A stretch of 43,069 nt of DNA from Synechococcus sp. GreenBA-s (GCF_024345855.1 NZ_JAGQBX010000020.1:1-43069); one strand, 5' to 3'. Shown: positions 33,348 to 42,149, counted from the stretch's first letter. Notes: generated by a model not told the origin, from the sequence alone. Made by a program: numbers and translations.

Positions 33348-34721
33348 CTACTTGCCGATGCAGAAGCGCGAGAACACGCGATCGAGCACCGCTTCGCTGA
33401 CCTCCTCGCCGGTCACCTCGCCCAGGGCCCGCACGGCGGCGCGCAGATCGATGGTCCAGAAGTCCCAGGGGAGCTGCTGCTGGGCGGCCTCAAGGCTGCG
33501 GGCCAGGGCTGCGGCCGCGGCGGCGGCGAGGTCGCGCTGGCGGCGGTTGAGGGCCACCTGCAGGCCCTGGTCGCCGCCGTGGCCGCAGCGGCGCAGCAGC
33601 GCCTGCTCCAGCTGCTCCTGGCCCGCGCCCGACAGGGCACTGATGCAGACATCAGCGGGGTGGGCGGGCCCAGCCGTGGCCCCCGCGCGAGCCGTGCCCG
33701 CCGCGAGATCCGCCTTGTTGCCCACCACCAGCAGGGGCACATCCGGGGGCACCTGCTCGCGCAGCTCCTGGTCGGCGGCGGTCCAGCCGGCCTCCAGATC
33801 GAACAGCAGCAGCGCCACATCGGCGGCGGCCAGGGCGGCGCGACTGCGGGCGATGCCGAGCTGCTCCACCCGGTCATCGGTGGCGCGGATGCCGGCCGTG
33901 TCGAGCAGTGTGAGCGGCACGCCCTGGATCACCAGCTCGCTCTCCACCAGGTCGCGGGTGGTGCCGGGCAGGTCGGTCACGATCGCCCGCTCCGTGCGGC
34001 TCAGCCGATTCAGCAGGCTCGACTTGCCCACGTTGGGGCGGCCCACGATCGCCACCTTCAGTCCCTCGCGCAGCAGCTGACCCCGTTGGGCGTCGGCCAC
34101 CAGCTGCAGCAGGGCGCCCCGCACCGCCTCCAGTTCGGCCACCACCGCCGCGGCGTCCAGGGGCGGCAGATCCTCCTCGAAATCGACGCGGGCCTCCAGC
34201 TCCGCCAGCTGGTCCAGCAGCCGCTCGCGCAGGGCACCGATGCGGTGCTGCAGGCCGCCATCGAGGCCGGCCATCGCCAGCTGGGCAGCCCTGCGGCTGC
34301 GGGCCGTCACCAGCTCGCTCACCGCCTCAGCGCGGGTGAGGTCGAGGCGGCCGTTGAGGAAGGCCCGCTGGCTGAACTCGCCGGCGCCGGCCCGCCGCGC
34401 CCCGGCCGCCAGCACCAGCTCCAGCACCCGCTGCACGCAGATCAGACCGCCGTGGCAGTGGAGTTCAACCACGTCTTCCCGCGTGAAGCTGCGGGGCGCC
34501 CGCATCAGCAGCAGCAACGCCTCATCGACCCGCTCACCGTTGGCCGGATCCACCACATGGCCGTAGAGCACTCGGTGGCTTTCCCAGCTCTGGGGGCCGG
34601 GGGCCACGAACAGCCGCCGGCCGATGGCCTCGGCCTGGGGACCCGAGAGGCGCACGATCGCCACGCTGCCGGCCCCGGCGGCCACGGCCGTCGCCACGGC
34701 GGCGATGGTGTCGTCGATCAA
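33348..34721 (-). CDS. mnmE: tRNA modification GTPase MnmE
   Basis: A 457-residue tRNA-modifying GTPase (wobble uridine, with MnmG). It has an N-terminal formyl-THF-binding-like domain (SVAIVRLSGPQA), the G domain with GRPNVGKSSLLNRL, DLPGTTRD, LLDTAGIR and VGNKADL, and the C-terminal CIGK motif with its reactive cysteine. The start is TTG (34721). It shows no truncation. Confidence 0.96.
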   Translation of the reverse strand: MIDDTIAAVATAVAAGAGSVAIVRLSGPQAEAIGRRLFVAPGPQSWESHRVLYGHVVDPANGERVDEALLLLMRAPRSFTREDVVELHCHGGLICVQRVLELVLAAGARRAGAGEFSQRAFLNGRLDLTRAEAVSELVTARSRRAAQLAMAGLDGGLQHRIGALRERLLDQLAELEARVDFEEDLPPLDAAAVVAELEAVRGALLQLVADAQRGQLLREGLKVAIVGRPNVGKSSLLNRLSRTERAIVTDLPGTTRDLVESELVIQGVPLTLLDTAGIRATDDRVEQLGIARSRAALAAADVALLLFDLEAGWTAADQELREQVPPDVPLLVVGNKADLAAGTARAGATAGPAHPADVCISALSGAGQEQLEQALLRRCGHGGDQGLQVALNRRQRDLAAAAAAALARSLEAAQQQLPWDFWTIDLRAAVRALGEVTGEEVSEAVLDRVFSRFCIGK

Positions 34722-34755
34722 GGCGGCAGGCGGCGGCTCAGGCCCCAGTGTGGGC

Positions 34756-34944
34756 TCAGGCGGCCGGGAATCCGGGGCAGACCAGCAGGTCGATGTGGCC
34801 GCCGGCGGGGTGGCGCCACTCGCGGAACTCCTCGGAGAGGGCGCGGTGGGCCCGGGGCTCCTGGCCTGCCTCCAGCGCCTGCAGGCGCTGGTGCACCAGA
34901 TCCAGGGTGTCGTCGATCAGTTGGGCGGCCTGTTCCGATGTCAT
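34756..34944 (-). CDS. Small conserved-looking cytoplasmic protein
   Basis: A 62-residue acidic protein starting MTSEQAAQLIDDTLDLVHQ with no membrane segment and no motif I recognise. The ATG at 34944 is chosen because upstream in-frame codons read like a shadow of the opposite-strand gene. Its stop lies 34 bases before the mnmE start. Confidence 0.55.
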   Translation of the reverse strand: MTSEQAAQLIDDTLDLVHQRLQALEAGQEPRAHRALSEEFREWRHPAGGHIDLLVCPGFPAA

Positions 34945-35075
34945 GGCAGTGCCGGAAGTTCGGCGGGTTCTAGGCAGGCGATGGGGCCGGAGCTGTAGCG
35001 GCGTACACCTGGCCCGGCCCCTGTGGGGGGACGGCGACAGCCGCGCAGCGGTGGGATCGCCGGCCTGAAGCGCCC

Positions 35076-35081
35076 TAGCGT
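35076..35081 (+). promoter_or_regulatory. Candidate -10 element upstream of the 35158 gene
   Basis: TAGCGT within CCCTAGCGTGG lies 76 bases before the ATG at 35158. It has the CTAG-type pattern of other -10 boxes in this window. No -35 match is apparent. Confidence 0.3.
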
Positions 35082-35157
35082 GGGGGTGCGACCGGCGGCC
35101 AGGGCGGGGCTGCACGCCTGTCCTCCAGCCGGATCTGCCCACCCGAGCGGAGGGAGC

Positions 35158-35526
35158 ATGCGCCCAGTCCCCACAGCCGCGCCGAGCGCCGCCGTCGTGC
35201 TGTGCGCCGCAGCGGCCGCCGCCCTGCTCCTTGGCGCAGCGGGAACAGCCCTGCTCCCTGCAGCCCCAGCCGCCGCGAACCCATTCCCCGTGGTGGGCGG
35301 CTACGGCTTCGATTGGCTGAAGCCGAAGACCAGCCAGTGCCGGCGCATCACCCAGGTGGAGGCCGCCAGCTTCAGGAGCTGCCGCTTCTCGCCGGCCGGC
35401 CATGCCTTTGGCCTGCACTCGGCGTATCACACCTGCGGGGCGCCCGGGCGCAGCGAGATCCTGGTCTACGGCTCGCCGGCCCAGTGCGCCGAGGCGTTCC
35501 AGACGATGCAGGCGCATGAGCCGTGA
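35158..35526 (+). CDS. Small exported cysteine-containing protein
   Basis: A 122-residue protein with a long Ala-rich signal segment (VVLCAAAAAALLLGAAG) and an AxA-type site near PAAANP. The mature part holds four cysteines (SQCRRITQ, RSCRFS, YHTCGAP, AQCAEAF), which suggests disulfide bonds outside the cytoplasm. The family is not recognised. Its stop overlaps the next start region (GTGATG), so it is coupled to the hydrolase. Confidence 0.6.
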   Translation: MRPVPTAAPSAAVVLCAAAAAALLLGAAGTALLPAAPAAANPFPVVGGYGFDWLKPKTSQCRRITQVEAASFRSCRFSPAGHAFGLHSAYHTCGAPGRSEILVYGSPAQCAEAFQTMQAHEP

Positions 35527-36350
35527 TGGCTGACCCGTCGCTGCAGGGCGAGCCCCGGAGCTGCCCAGGGCCGCGAGCGCCCCTGGGGGTGCTGATCGTG
35601 CACGGCTTCACCGCCAGCCCGGCGGGAGGGGTCCGCAGCCTGGAGGCCCCCATCCAGGCCCTCGGGTTGCCGACGCGCACGCCCGTGCTGCGCGGCCATG
35701 GGACGCCCTCGCCGGAGGCCCTGCGGGGCGTCCACTGGCACGACTGGGTCGCGGATGCGGAGGCGGCCCTGCAGGCGCTGCTCCAGCAGGCCGACCGCGC
35801 CGTCGTGGTGGGGCACAGCATGGGGGCGCTGGTGGCCCTGACCCTGGCCGCCGACCATCCCGAAGCCGTGGACAGCCTGGTGCTGGCGGCACCGGCGCTG
35901 CAGCTGGCCTCACCGCTGGCCCCGGGGCGGCCGCTGCACGGGCTGGTGCCGCTGATCAGGCGGCTGGTGCGGAGCTGGCCGATCGCCCACGCCTACGCCG
36001 ATGGGGCCCTTGCCGCCGGCGACACCGGCTACCCCTGGGCTCCGATGGAGGCCATTCTCGCGCTCTTCGCGTTCGGCCCGGCCACGCGCCGCCGGCTACC
36101 GGAGATCGCGGTGCCGACGCTCGTTCTGCAGAGTCAGCGTGACAGCGTCGTGGTGCCGGGCAGCGCCAGGCTGATTTTCGAAGCCATCACCACGCCGCCG
36201 GAGCGGAAGCGCCTCCGCTGGTTCAAGCAAACGGACCACGAACTGTTCCGCGACTGCGAACGGGAGGCCGCCATCGAGGCCGTGGTGGCGTTCGTGGCGG
36301 ATCGTCTTCGGGCGGATCGCCGGCAGAACCTCAGACCTTCGCCAGCGTGA
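35526..36350 (+). CDS. Alpha/beta hydrolase (carboxylesterase/monoacylglycerol-lipase-like)
   Basis: A 274-residue serine hydrolase with GVLIVHGFTASPAG (oxyanion region), nucleophile Ser in VVVGHSMGALVAL, Asp in LQSQRDSVV and His in KQTDHELFRD. These fit carboxylesterase Est30-like or monoacylglycerol lipase-like enzymes; the ester substrate is unknown. The start may be the ATG at 35526 or the GTG at 35523, which overlaps the previous stop. Its 3' end overlaps dcd by 20 bases in convergent orientation. Confidence 0.85.
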   Translation: MADPSLQGEPRSCPGPRAPLGVLIVHGFTASPAGGVRSLEAPIQALGLPTRTPVLRGHGTPSPEALRGVHWHDWVADAEAALQALLQQADRAVVVGHSMGALVALTLAADHPEAVDSLVLAAPALQLASPLAPGRPLHGLVPLIRRLVRSWPIAHAYADGALAAGDTGYPWAPMEAILALFAFGPATRRRLPEIAVPTLVLQSQRDSVVVPGSARLIFEAITTPPERKRLRWFKQTDHELFRDCEREAAIEAVVAFVADRLRADRRQNLRPSPA

Positions 36351-36924
36351 CGCGCTCCGGCTGATGCTGATACTTGCCGTCGCGATCCCGGTAGGTGGTG
36401 GCGCAGGGATCCCCCTCGAAGAACAGCAGCTGGCAGATGCCCTCGTTGGCATAGATGCGGCAATCGGCCCCCGAGGAATTGCTGAACTCCAGGGTGAGAT
36501 GCCCCTCCCAGCTGGCCTCGGCCGGCGTGGTGTTCACGATGATCCCCAGCCGTGCGTAGGTGCTCTTGCCCAGGCAGATCACCGTGATGTTGGCGGGCAC
36601 CCGCATCCGCTCCAGGGCCACCCCCAGGCCATAGGAATGGGCCGGCAGGATGAAGTAGGCGCCGTCCTCGTCCCCATGCAGGGGCGCGGGCTCGAGGTTG
36701 GCCGGGTTGAACCGCTTCGGGTTCATCACCGTGCCCGGCACGTGGCGGAAGATCAGGAACTCCTTGGCCGACAGGCGCAGGTCGTAGCCGTAGGAGGAGC
36801 AGCCGTAGCTCAGCACCGGCTGGGAGGCTTTCTCCGGATCCAGGTGGCGCACCAGCGTGGGCTGGAACGGCTCCAGCATGCCCGTGGCGGCCTGCTCGTT
36901 GATCCAGCGGTCGTTCTTGAGCAT
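36331..36924 (-). CDS. dcd: dCTP deaminase
   Basis: A 197-residue trimeric dUTPase-superfamily enzyme that deaminates dCTP to dUTP for thymidylate synthesis. The residues MLKNDRWINEQ, SSYGYDLRL, CLGKSTYARLGIIVN and TPAEASWEGHLTLEFSN are typical. The start overlaps the stop of the CobO-like gene as TGATG. Confidence 0.95.
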   Translation of the reverse strand: MLKNDRWINEQAATGMLEPFQPTLVRHLDPEKASQPVLSYGCSSYGYDLRLSAKEFLIFRHVPGTVMNPKRFNPANLEPAPLHGDEDGAYFILPAHSYGLGVALERMRVPANITVICLGKSTYARLGIIVNTTPAEASWEGHLTLEFSNSSGADCRIYANEGICQLLFFEGDPCATTYRDRDGKYQHQPERVTLAKV

Positions 36925-37547
36925 CAGAAGCCCCGGCGCAGCTGGGTCACCTGATCGGCCATCGCCAGCAGCGCCGCCGGCATGGCCGGGCCGGTGAGGA
37001 TTACATCCACGTGGGAGGGGCGCCGCTCCAGCGCTTCGAGCACCTCCTCCGCATCCAGGTAGCCCAGCTCCACGGCCAGCCCCAGCTCATCGAGCACCAG
37101 CTGGTCGAGCTGGCCGGCCAGCAGCTGCTCGCGGCTGTAGGTCCACACCTCCTGCACCGCCGCCAGGTCGCCGGGATCGGCGTCAGGCGCCGCCAGCGGT
37201 TCGGCCAGACAGCCGACCACCGCGGGCCGCAGCCACTGCAGGCGGCCGCACAGCCACAGGCTGCGCTCCAGGCCCTGATCCACGCCGCCCTTGAGGAACT
37301 GGCTGATCAGCACGCGACTGCCCAGGCCAGCGCTGCGCAGGGCCTGGCTGAACACGCCGCTGAAGCTGCCGCGGAAGGGGGCCGTGTGGATCTGCAGCAG
37401 GCCCTCCTGCTGGGCCACCAGCCGCAGGCTGCGGGCACTGCCGGGGCGAGCGGCGGCGGTGGCCGTGGCCGTGGCGGGGCGGGCGGGAGCACCGCCGCGC
37501 CGGGGCGGTTCCGGCCGGGATTGGTGCTTGATCAGGCTGGCGGTCAT
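36924..37547 (-). CDS. CobO/BtuR-like corrinoid adenosyltransferase family protein with degenerate P-loop
   Basis: A 207-residue protein in the CobA/CobO fold. It aligns by eye as GLLQIHTAPFRGSFSG..ALRSAGLGSRVLISQFLKGG, LDQLVLDELGLAVELGYLD and a C-terminal VILTGPAMPAALLAMAD, all family landmarks. The ATP-binding G-x-G-K-G-K-T is replaced by A-P-F-R-G-S-F-S (residues 56-63), lacking the P-loop Lys. DEL (153-155) is kept. It may bind without catalysis, or use another nucleotide mode. It is coupled to dcd. The ATG at 37547 is chosen because an upstream frame is unconvincing. Confidence 0.75.
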   Translation of the reverse strand: MTASLIKHQSRPEPPRRGGAPARPATATATAAARPGSARSLRLVAQQEGLLQIHTAPFRGSFSGVFSQALRSAGLGSRVLISQFLKGGVDQGLERSLWLCGRLQWLRPAVVGCLAEPLAAPDADPGDLAAVQEVWTYSREQLLAGQLDQLVLDELGLAVELGYLDAEEVLEALERRPSHVDVILTGPAMPAALLAMADQVTQLRRGF

Positions 37548-37589
37548 GAGCTCGCTCGCGTGCTGCCCGGCAGGCCGTCGTGGAATCTG

Positions 37590-37595
37590 AATGTA
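37590..37595 (-). promoter_or_regulatory. Candidate -10 element for the CobO-like gene and dcd
   Basis: Minus-strand TACATT lies 42 bases before the ATG at 37547, in the gap shared with rph. It is a fair match to the -10 consensus. Confidence 0.35.
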
Positions 37596-37649
37596 GCGGT
37601 GCAGAGCCCGCTGGCAAGCCGCGGGCACTACCGGTAGCGCAAACACCCG

Positions 37650-37655
37650 TACCAT
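37650..37655 (+). promoter_or_regulatory. Candidate -10 element for rph
   Basis: TACCAT lies 26 bases before the rph ATG (37682). It fits TAnnnT. The gap also carries the palindrome ACTACCGGTAG at 37628-37638. Confidence 0.35.
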
Positions 37656-37681
37656 CAGGGCACCCCCACGGTGCCGTTGCG

Positions 37682-38488
37682 ATGAGCGAACTCCCTGCCA
37701 GCACCGGGTCCGACGGGTCTGCCGACGGCATCCCAGGCGCCGGTCCCAGCGGTGAGACCAGGGCCGGGGGCCGCCGCGACGGCCGCGCCGCCGGGGACCT
37801 GCGGCCGGTGCGCTTCAGCTGGGATCCGATGGGCTTCGCCCTGGCCTCGGTGACGATCCACGCCGGCCGCACGGCGGTGCTGTGCAGCGTCTGCCTGGAG
37901 GAGGGGGTGCCCCGCTGGCGCCAGGGCTCGGGCCTGGGCTGGCTGACGGCCGACTACCGCCTGCTGCCGGCCTCCACCCCCAGCCGCCAGCCGCGGGAGC
38001 TGATGAAGCTCTCGGGTCGCACCCAGGAGATCCAGCGTCTGATCGCCCGCAGCCTGCGCGCCGCCCTCGACCTGGAGGCCCTGGGCGAACGCACCCTCCA
38101 CATCGACTGCGACGTACTCCAGGCCGACGCCGGCACCCGCACCGCCTCCATCACCGGCGCCTGGGTGGCCCTGGCCCTGGGGCTGCGGCGGCTGGAGGCC
38201 CGCGGCCTGCTGGCGACCTCGCCCCTGCGCCAGCAGGTGGCCGCGGTGTCGGTGGGGCTGGTGGAGGGCGCCGCCCTGCTGGACCTCGACTACAGCGAGG
38301 ACAGCCACGCCGACGTGGACCTCAACGTGGTGATGGACGACCGCCACCAGCTGCTGGAGATCCAGGGGACAGCCGAGGGAGCACCCTTCTCCCGCCCGCA
38401 GTTGAGCGCCCTGCTGGATCTGGCGGAAACCGGCCTGGCGCAGCTGCAGCAGGCCCAGCGCCTGGCCCTGGCCGAGGCCCCCGCTTAG
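37682..38488 (+). CDS. rph: Ribonuclease PH
   Basis: A 268-residue phosphorolytic 3'-5' exoribonuclease that trims tRNA 3' ends. Typical segments are [69 protein letters not shown] and [19 protein letters not shown] low-complexity N-terminal extension (residues 1-38) precedes the domain and is unusual. The stop codon overlaps the start of the NtcA-binding site for ntcA. Confidence 0.95.
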   Translation: MSELPASTGSDGSADGIPGAGPSGETRAGGRRDGRAAGDLRPVRFSWDPMGFALASVTIHAGRTAVLCSVCLEEGVPRWRQGSGLGWLTADYRLLPASTPSRQPRELMKLSGRTQEIQRLIARSLRAALDLEALGERTLHIDCDVLQADAGTRTASITGAWVALALGLRRLEARGLLATSPLRQQVAAVSVGLVEGAALLDLDYSEDSHADVDLNVVMDDRHQLLEIQGTAEGAPFSRPQLSALLDLAETGLAQLQQAQRLALAEAPA

Positions 38489-38529
38489 TGTCGATTGCTA
38501 CAGGGCCTGCCTGGGGCGATCCGTAGGGT
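38488..38529 (+). promoter_or_regulatory. NtcA-activated promoter of ntcA
   Basis: GTG-N8-TAC at 38488-38501 is one base off the NtcA box GTA-N8-TAC. It is followed after exactly 22 bases by the -10 hexamer TAGGGT (38524-38529), and the ATG is at 38553. This spacing is that of class II NtcA-activated promoters (box centred near -41.5). It overlaps the rph stop. NtcA autoactivation is known in cyanobacteria; here it is inferred from sequence. Confidence 0.8.
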
Positions 38530-38552
38530 CCGAGCCACCTTGCACCGCTGCC

Positions 38553-39299
38553 ATGGTCGGCGCCACGCGCGGCTTCAGCCGCTACTCCGCCAGCGGCGCC
38601 GTCGGTCCAGCGGGCACCCTGCCGCCGCCGGGCGCAGGGGTGAGCCCCGTGACGCACACCACCCTGCTGGAGGTGATCCGGGGCCTGGCCGGCAGCACCA
38701 CCGAAACGGTGGAGCGGGGCAAGACGATCTTCTTCCCCGGCGATCCGGCCGAGAAGGTGTATCTGCTGCGCCGCGGCGCGGTGCGGCTCTCACGGGTGTA
38801 CGAGTCGGGGGAGGAGATCACCGTGGCGCTGCTGCGGGAGAACAGCCTGTTCGGCGTGCTGTCGCTGCTCACCGGACAGCGATCCGACCGCTTCTATCAC
38901 GCCATCGCCTTCACCCGCGTGGAGATGGTGACGGCGCCGGCCACCTCGGTGCGGCGGGCGATCGAGGCGGACGCCAGCGTGGGCCTGCTGATGCTGCAGG
39001 GCCTCTCCTCGCGCATCCTCCAGACCGAGACCATGATCGAAACCCTCACCCACCGCGACATGAGCTCGCGGCTGGTGAGCTTCCTGCTGGTGCTCTGCCG
39101 CGATTTCGGCGTGCCCGGCAATGAGGGCATCACGATCGACCTGCGCCTCTCCCACCAGGCCATCGCCGAGGCGATCGGCTCCACCCGTGTGACCATCACC
39201 CGCCTGCTGGGCGACCTGCGCAACGCCGGCCTGGTGCAGATCGACCGCAAGAAGATCACCGTGTTCGACCCCCTGGCCCTGGCCAAGCGCTTCAGCTGA
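38553..39299 (+). CDS. ntcA: Global nitrogen regulator NtcA (CRP family)
   Basis: A 248-residue CRP-family activator of nitrogen genes, responsive to 2-oxoglutarate. It has the cNMP-like effector domain ([38 protein letters not shown]) and the C-terminal helix-turn-helix [20 protein letters not shown] followed by [11 protein letters not shown] loose N-terminal stretch precedes the core; the usual core begins near [10 protein letters not shown]. It sits downstream of an NtcA-type box. Confidence 0.97.
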   Translation: MVGATRGFSRYSASGAVGPAGTLPPPGAGVSPVTHTTLLEVIRGLAGSTTETVERGKTIFFPGDPAEKVYLLRRGAVRLSRVYESGEEITVALLRENSLFGVLSLLTGQRSDRFYHAIAFTRVEMVTAPATSVRRAIEADASVGLLMLQGLSSRILQTETMIETLTHRDMSSRLVSFLLVLCRDFGVPGNEGITIDLRLSHQAIAEAIGSTRVTITRLLGDLRNAGLVQIDRKKITVFDPLALAKRFS

Positions 39300-39410
39300 A
39301 GCCAGGGGCTGGAGGGCGGCCAGACGGAACGCAGCGCAGCTGCGGGGCTGGTCGGTCGGGGCCGGCCCAGGGGCCTGGGCCACCGATACTGAGCTCCCAC
39401 GCGCGATCCC

Positions 39411-40655
39411 GTGTCCGGCTGGCTGCTGATCCTGGCGTTGCTGGTGCTGGGGGGTGCCCTCTCCACCCTGGGCGATCGGCTCGGCACCCGGGTGGGCAAG
39501 GCCCGGCTCAGCCTCTTCCAGCTGCGCCCCCGCAAGACCGCCGTGCTGATCACGGTGCTCACCGGCAGCCTGATCAGCGCCCTCTCCCTGGGGCTGATGC
39601 TGCTGGTGAGCGAGCGGCTGCGGGTGGGGCTGTTCCAGCTCGACCAGATCGAACACCGGCTGCGCAAGGGCCGCCAGGCGCTGGAGAACAGCCAGGCGGA
39701 GCTGAAGCGCAGCCAGGCCGAACTGGCCAGCAGTCGGCAGGAACTGCGCAGCGCCGAGGGCGGTCGGCGCCAGGCCCAGGTGCGGCTCGGCCAGGCCGAG
39801 CGCCGGGCCCAGGCCCTGCGCGGCGAGTTGCAGCCGCTGGTCCGCCAGCGGGCAGCCCTGGAGCAGGAGCGCGATCGGCTCAGCAAGGACATCCACGCCA
39901 AGGACGCCGACATCCGCCGCAACCGGGCCGAGCTGGAGAAAGTGACCCAGCGGATCGCCGCCGGCGCCAAGGAGCTCAAGCAGCTCGAGACCAACCTGAT
40001 CGCCCTGCGCCGCGGCGACGTGGTGATCAGCAGCGGCCAGACCCTGGCCACCGCCAAGATCAACCTGCAGAAGGCCTCCCAGGCCCGGGAGGTGATCGAG
40101 GCGCTGCTGCGCCAGGCCAACCTGGTGGCCTACCAGCGGGTGCTGCCGGGCGAGCAGCCCAACCGCCAGATCCTGCTGGTGCCCCGCGGCGACATCGCCA
40201 AGCTGGAGGAGATCATCAGCCGCCGCGGCTCCTGGGTGGTGAGCCTGGTGTCGGCGGCGAACGTGCTCAAGGGCGAGCGCCAGGTGCTGGCCTTCCCGGA
40301 CGTACGCCCCAACCGCCAGGTGATCAGGCGCGGGGAACAGATGGCCACCACCGTGCTGGAGGGCGAGGAGACCGGCCCCGAAGCCGTGCGCAGCCGCCTC
40401 AATCTGCTGCTGGCGGCGGCCTTCACCAAGGCCCAGCGCCAGGGCTCCATCGCCGATGGCCTCCAGTTCGACGTGGGCACCTTCAACCGCCTGGGGTTTG
40501 AGCTGAGCAACCGGCCTGCCGGCCAGCAGGTCCGCCTGGAGGCCGTGGCCGGGCGGGACAGCGACATCGCCGATCCGGTGGTGGTGGAACTGCGCTGGAG
40601 CACCGGCCCGGGAGGCAGCAGCGCCGGCCCGACACCGGGCCGCAACCGGCCATGA
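39411..40655 (+). CDS. DUF3084 coiled-coil membrane-anchored protein
   Basis: A 414-residue protein with two N-terminal membrane segments (WLLILALLVLGGALSTLGD and VLITVLTGSLISALSLGLML), a long heptad-rich coiled coil (about 75-210) and a C-terminal DUF3084 region with GDVVISSGQTLA and NRQILLVPRGDIAKLEEI. The start is GTG. Its stop overlaps the next gene as ATGA. Function is unknown; cell-envelope or division-related roles are conceivable from the layout. Confidence 0.88.
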   Translation: MSGWLLILALLVLGGALSTLGDRLGTRVGKARLSLFQLRPRKTAVLITVLTGSLISALSLGLMLLVSERLRVGLFQLDQIEHRLRKGRQALENSQAELKRSQAELASSRQELRSAEGGRRQAQVRLGQAERRAQALRGELQPLVRQRAALEQERDRLSKDIHAKDADIRRNRAELEKVTQRIAAGAKELKQLETNLIALRRGDVVISSGQTLATAKINLQKASQAREVIEALLRQANLVAYQRVLPGEQPNRQILLVPRGDIAKLEEIISRRGSWVVSLVSAANVLKGERQVLAFPDVRPNRQVIRRGEQMATTVLEGEETGPEAVRSRLNLLLAAAFTKAQRQGSIADGLQFDVGTFNRLGFELSNRPAGQQVRLEAVAGRDSDIADPVVVELRWSTGPGGSSAGPTPGRNRP

Positions 40656-41173
40656 CCCGACCAGCCGCATCCAGCACGCCGGCCGCGGGCCCGTGGGCCG
40701 CCCTCGACCCCGGCCGCAGCAAGTGCGGCCTGGTGCTCAGCGACGGCGAGGGCCGTCAGATCGTGGCCGCCGCGGTGCTGCCCCCCGAGCGCTGCTGGCA
40801 GCGGCTGCAGGAGTGGCAAGGGGGGCCATGGGCAGGGCCGCCTCGGCCAGAAGGCCAGGGGGCACCGGGGGGATTGGCCAGCTCGCCGGGCCTGGCCGGG
40901 GTCGTGGTGGGCGACGGCACGGGCAGCGGCCCCTGGCGGGAACGGCTGCGGGGGCTGGGGGTCGCCGTGGTGAGCGTGCCGGAGGCGGGCACCACCCTGG
41001 CGGCACGGCGGCGCTACTGGCAGCTGCATCCCCCGGGTCCGCTGCGGCGCCTGCTCCCCGAGGGCCTGCGCCAGCCCCCGCGCGACTGGGATGACGTGGT
41101 GGCCCAACTGCTGCTGGAGCGTCACCTGGGCCGCGATCTGAGCCGCCATCCCGGTGCCCTGCAGCGGGACTGA
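40652..41173 (+). CDS. RNase H-fold protein, YqgF/RuvC-like
   Basis: A 173-residue protein with an N-terminal AALDPGRSKCGLVLSD motif, as in the first strand of YqgF/RuvC-type RNase H-fold proteins, and a C-terminal DDVVAQLLLERHLG. The conserved Asp at the first strand fits a metal-binding site. A Pro/Gly-rich linker separates the parts. It is coupled to the DUF3084 gene by ATGA. Whether it is a nuclease is not shown. Confidence 0.65.
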   Translation: MTRPAASSTPAAGPWAALDPGRSKCGLVLSDGEGRQIVAAAVLPPERCWQRLQEWQGGPWAGPPRPEGQGAPGGLASSPGLAGVVVGDGTGSGPWRERLRGLGVAVVSVPEAGTTLAARRRYWQLHPPGPLRRLLPEGLRQPPRDWDDVVAQLLLERHLGRDLSRHPGALQRD

Positions 41174-41194
41174 ACCACCAGACGGCGCGGCGGG

Positions 41195-41226
41195 CCTAGA
41201 ACTTGGCCCGCCTAGAACTTGGCTCG
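41195..41226. repeat. 16-bp tandem duplication across the end of the DUF3146-like gene
   Basis: CCTAGAACTTGGCCCG (41195-41210) is followed at once by CCTAGAACTTGGCTCG (41211-41226), one mismatch. On the minus strand the second copy holds the end of the DUF3146-like gene and its TAG stop, and the first copy repeats it downstream of the stop. Confidence 0.85.
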
Positions 41227-41469
41227 CACCGTAAAGGCGTAGTCGCCGCCGGGCTCGAGCTGGTAATCGGCCCGCAGCAGGAAGCGCAGCAGGGCGTCCT
41301 GGATCAGGGCCCGGCCCAGGGAGGGCTCCACCTGCAGCTCACCGCGATCGAAGAACCAGCTGAAGGTCCAGTGGAAGCCGCCGGCCACCACCTCTCCCTC
41401 CACCAGGCGCCGGCTGAAGCTCTGGTGCAGCACCCGCAGCTGGGCAGTGGTGGAGGGCAGGCGACTCAC
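41212..41469 (-). CDS. DUF3146-like small protein
   Basis: An 85-residue product with no signal or membrane segment, rich in aromatic residues in GGFHWTFSWFFDRGEL, and a C-terminal TVRAKF. The layout matches the cyanobacterial DUF3146 family as I remember it, with no known function. The GTG start overlaps the pth stop as GTGA, so it is coupled to pth. Confidence 0.6.
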   Translation of the reverse strand: MSRLPSTTAQLRVLHQSFSRRLVEGEVVAGGFHWTFSWFFDRGELQVEPSLGRALIQDALLRFLLRADYQLEPGGDYAFTVRAKF

Positions 41470-42131
41470 GGAACGGGGGTGACCGCAGCGGATCCGGCGG
41501 CGTCGATCAGCTTCGCGGCACTGGGGGCAACAAAACCGTTCAGCCGGTTACCGGCCCGCTCCAGGCCGGAACGCTGGATCAGGGCAATCCCCGCCAGCAC
41601 CTCATCGAGCACCTCGCTGAGGATCGGCTGATCGGCGGGGGCGAAGCGCCCCAGCACATGGCCCACCGTGCGCTGCCTGCGCTCCACCGGATTGAGGGCC
41701 GGGGCACCGATGCCGATGCGCAGGCGCGGGAAGGCCTGGCCGCCCAGGTGGGTGATGGTGCTGCGCAGGCCGTTATGGCCGCCCGCCCCGCCCGAGGCCC
41801 GCAGCCTCAGGCGGCCCAGGGGCAGGTCCATGTCGTCCACCAGCACCAGCAGCTGCTCGGACTGGAGGCCGAACCAGTCAAGGGCGGCACGGATGGAGCG
41901 GCCGCTCTCGTTCATGTAGGTCTGGGGCATCAGCAGCCGCAGCCGGCTGGGGCCGTGGCCGAGCTCCGCCAGCAGCCCGTGCAGCTTGGCCTGCTGGCGG
42001 AAGCTCACGCCCTCGCGGGCGGCCAGGCGCTCCAGGGCCATGAAGCCCACGTTGTGGCGGGTGCCGGCGTACTTGTCGCCGGGATTGCCCAGGCCCACCA
42101 GGAGCTGCAGCGGTGCAGGGTCGGTTGCCAT
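41466..42131 (-). CDS. pth: Peptidyl-tRNA hydrolase
   Basis: A 221-residue enzyme that recycles peptidyl-tRNA. It has LVGLGNPGDKYAGTRHNVGF (catalytic His region), MPQTYMNESGRSI, VLVDDMDLPLGRLRLRASGGAGGHNGLRS and a conserved C-terminal region. The ATG is at 42131. It follows tatA on the same strand by 18 bases, so the three genes tatA, pth and DUF3146-like form one unit. Confidence 0.96.
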   Translation of the reverse strand: MATDPAPLQLLVGLGNPGDKYAGTRHNVGFMALERLAAREGVSFRQQAKLHGLLAELGHGPSRLRLLMPQTYMNESGRSIRAALDWFGLQSEQLLVLVDDMDLPLGRLRLRASGGAGGHNGLRSTITHLGGQAFPRLRIGIGAPALNPVERRQRTVGHVLGRFAPADQPILSEVLDEVLAGIALIQRSGLERAGNRLNGFVAPSAAKLIDAAGSAAVTPVP

Positions 42132-42149
42132 GGGCGGTCGGGATGGCGC

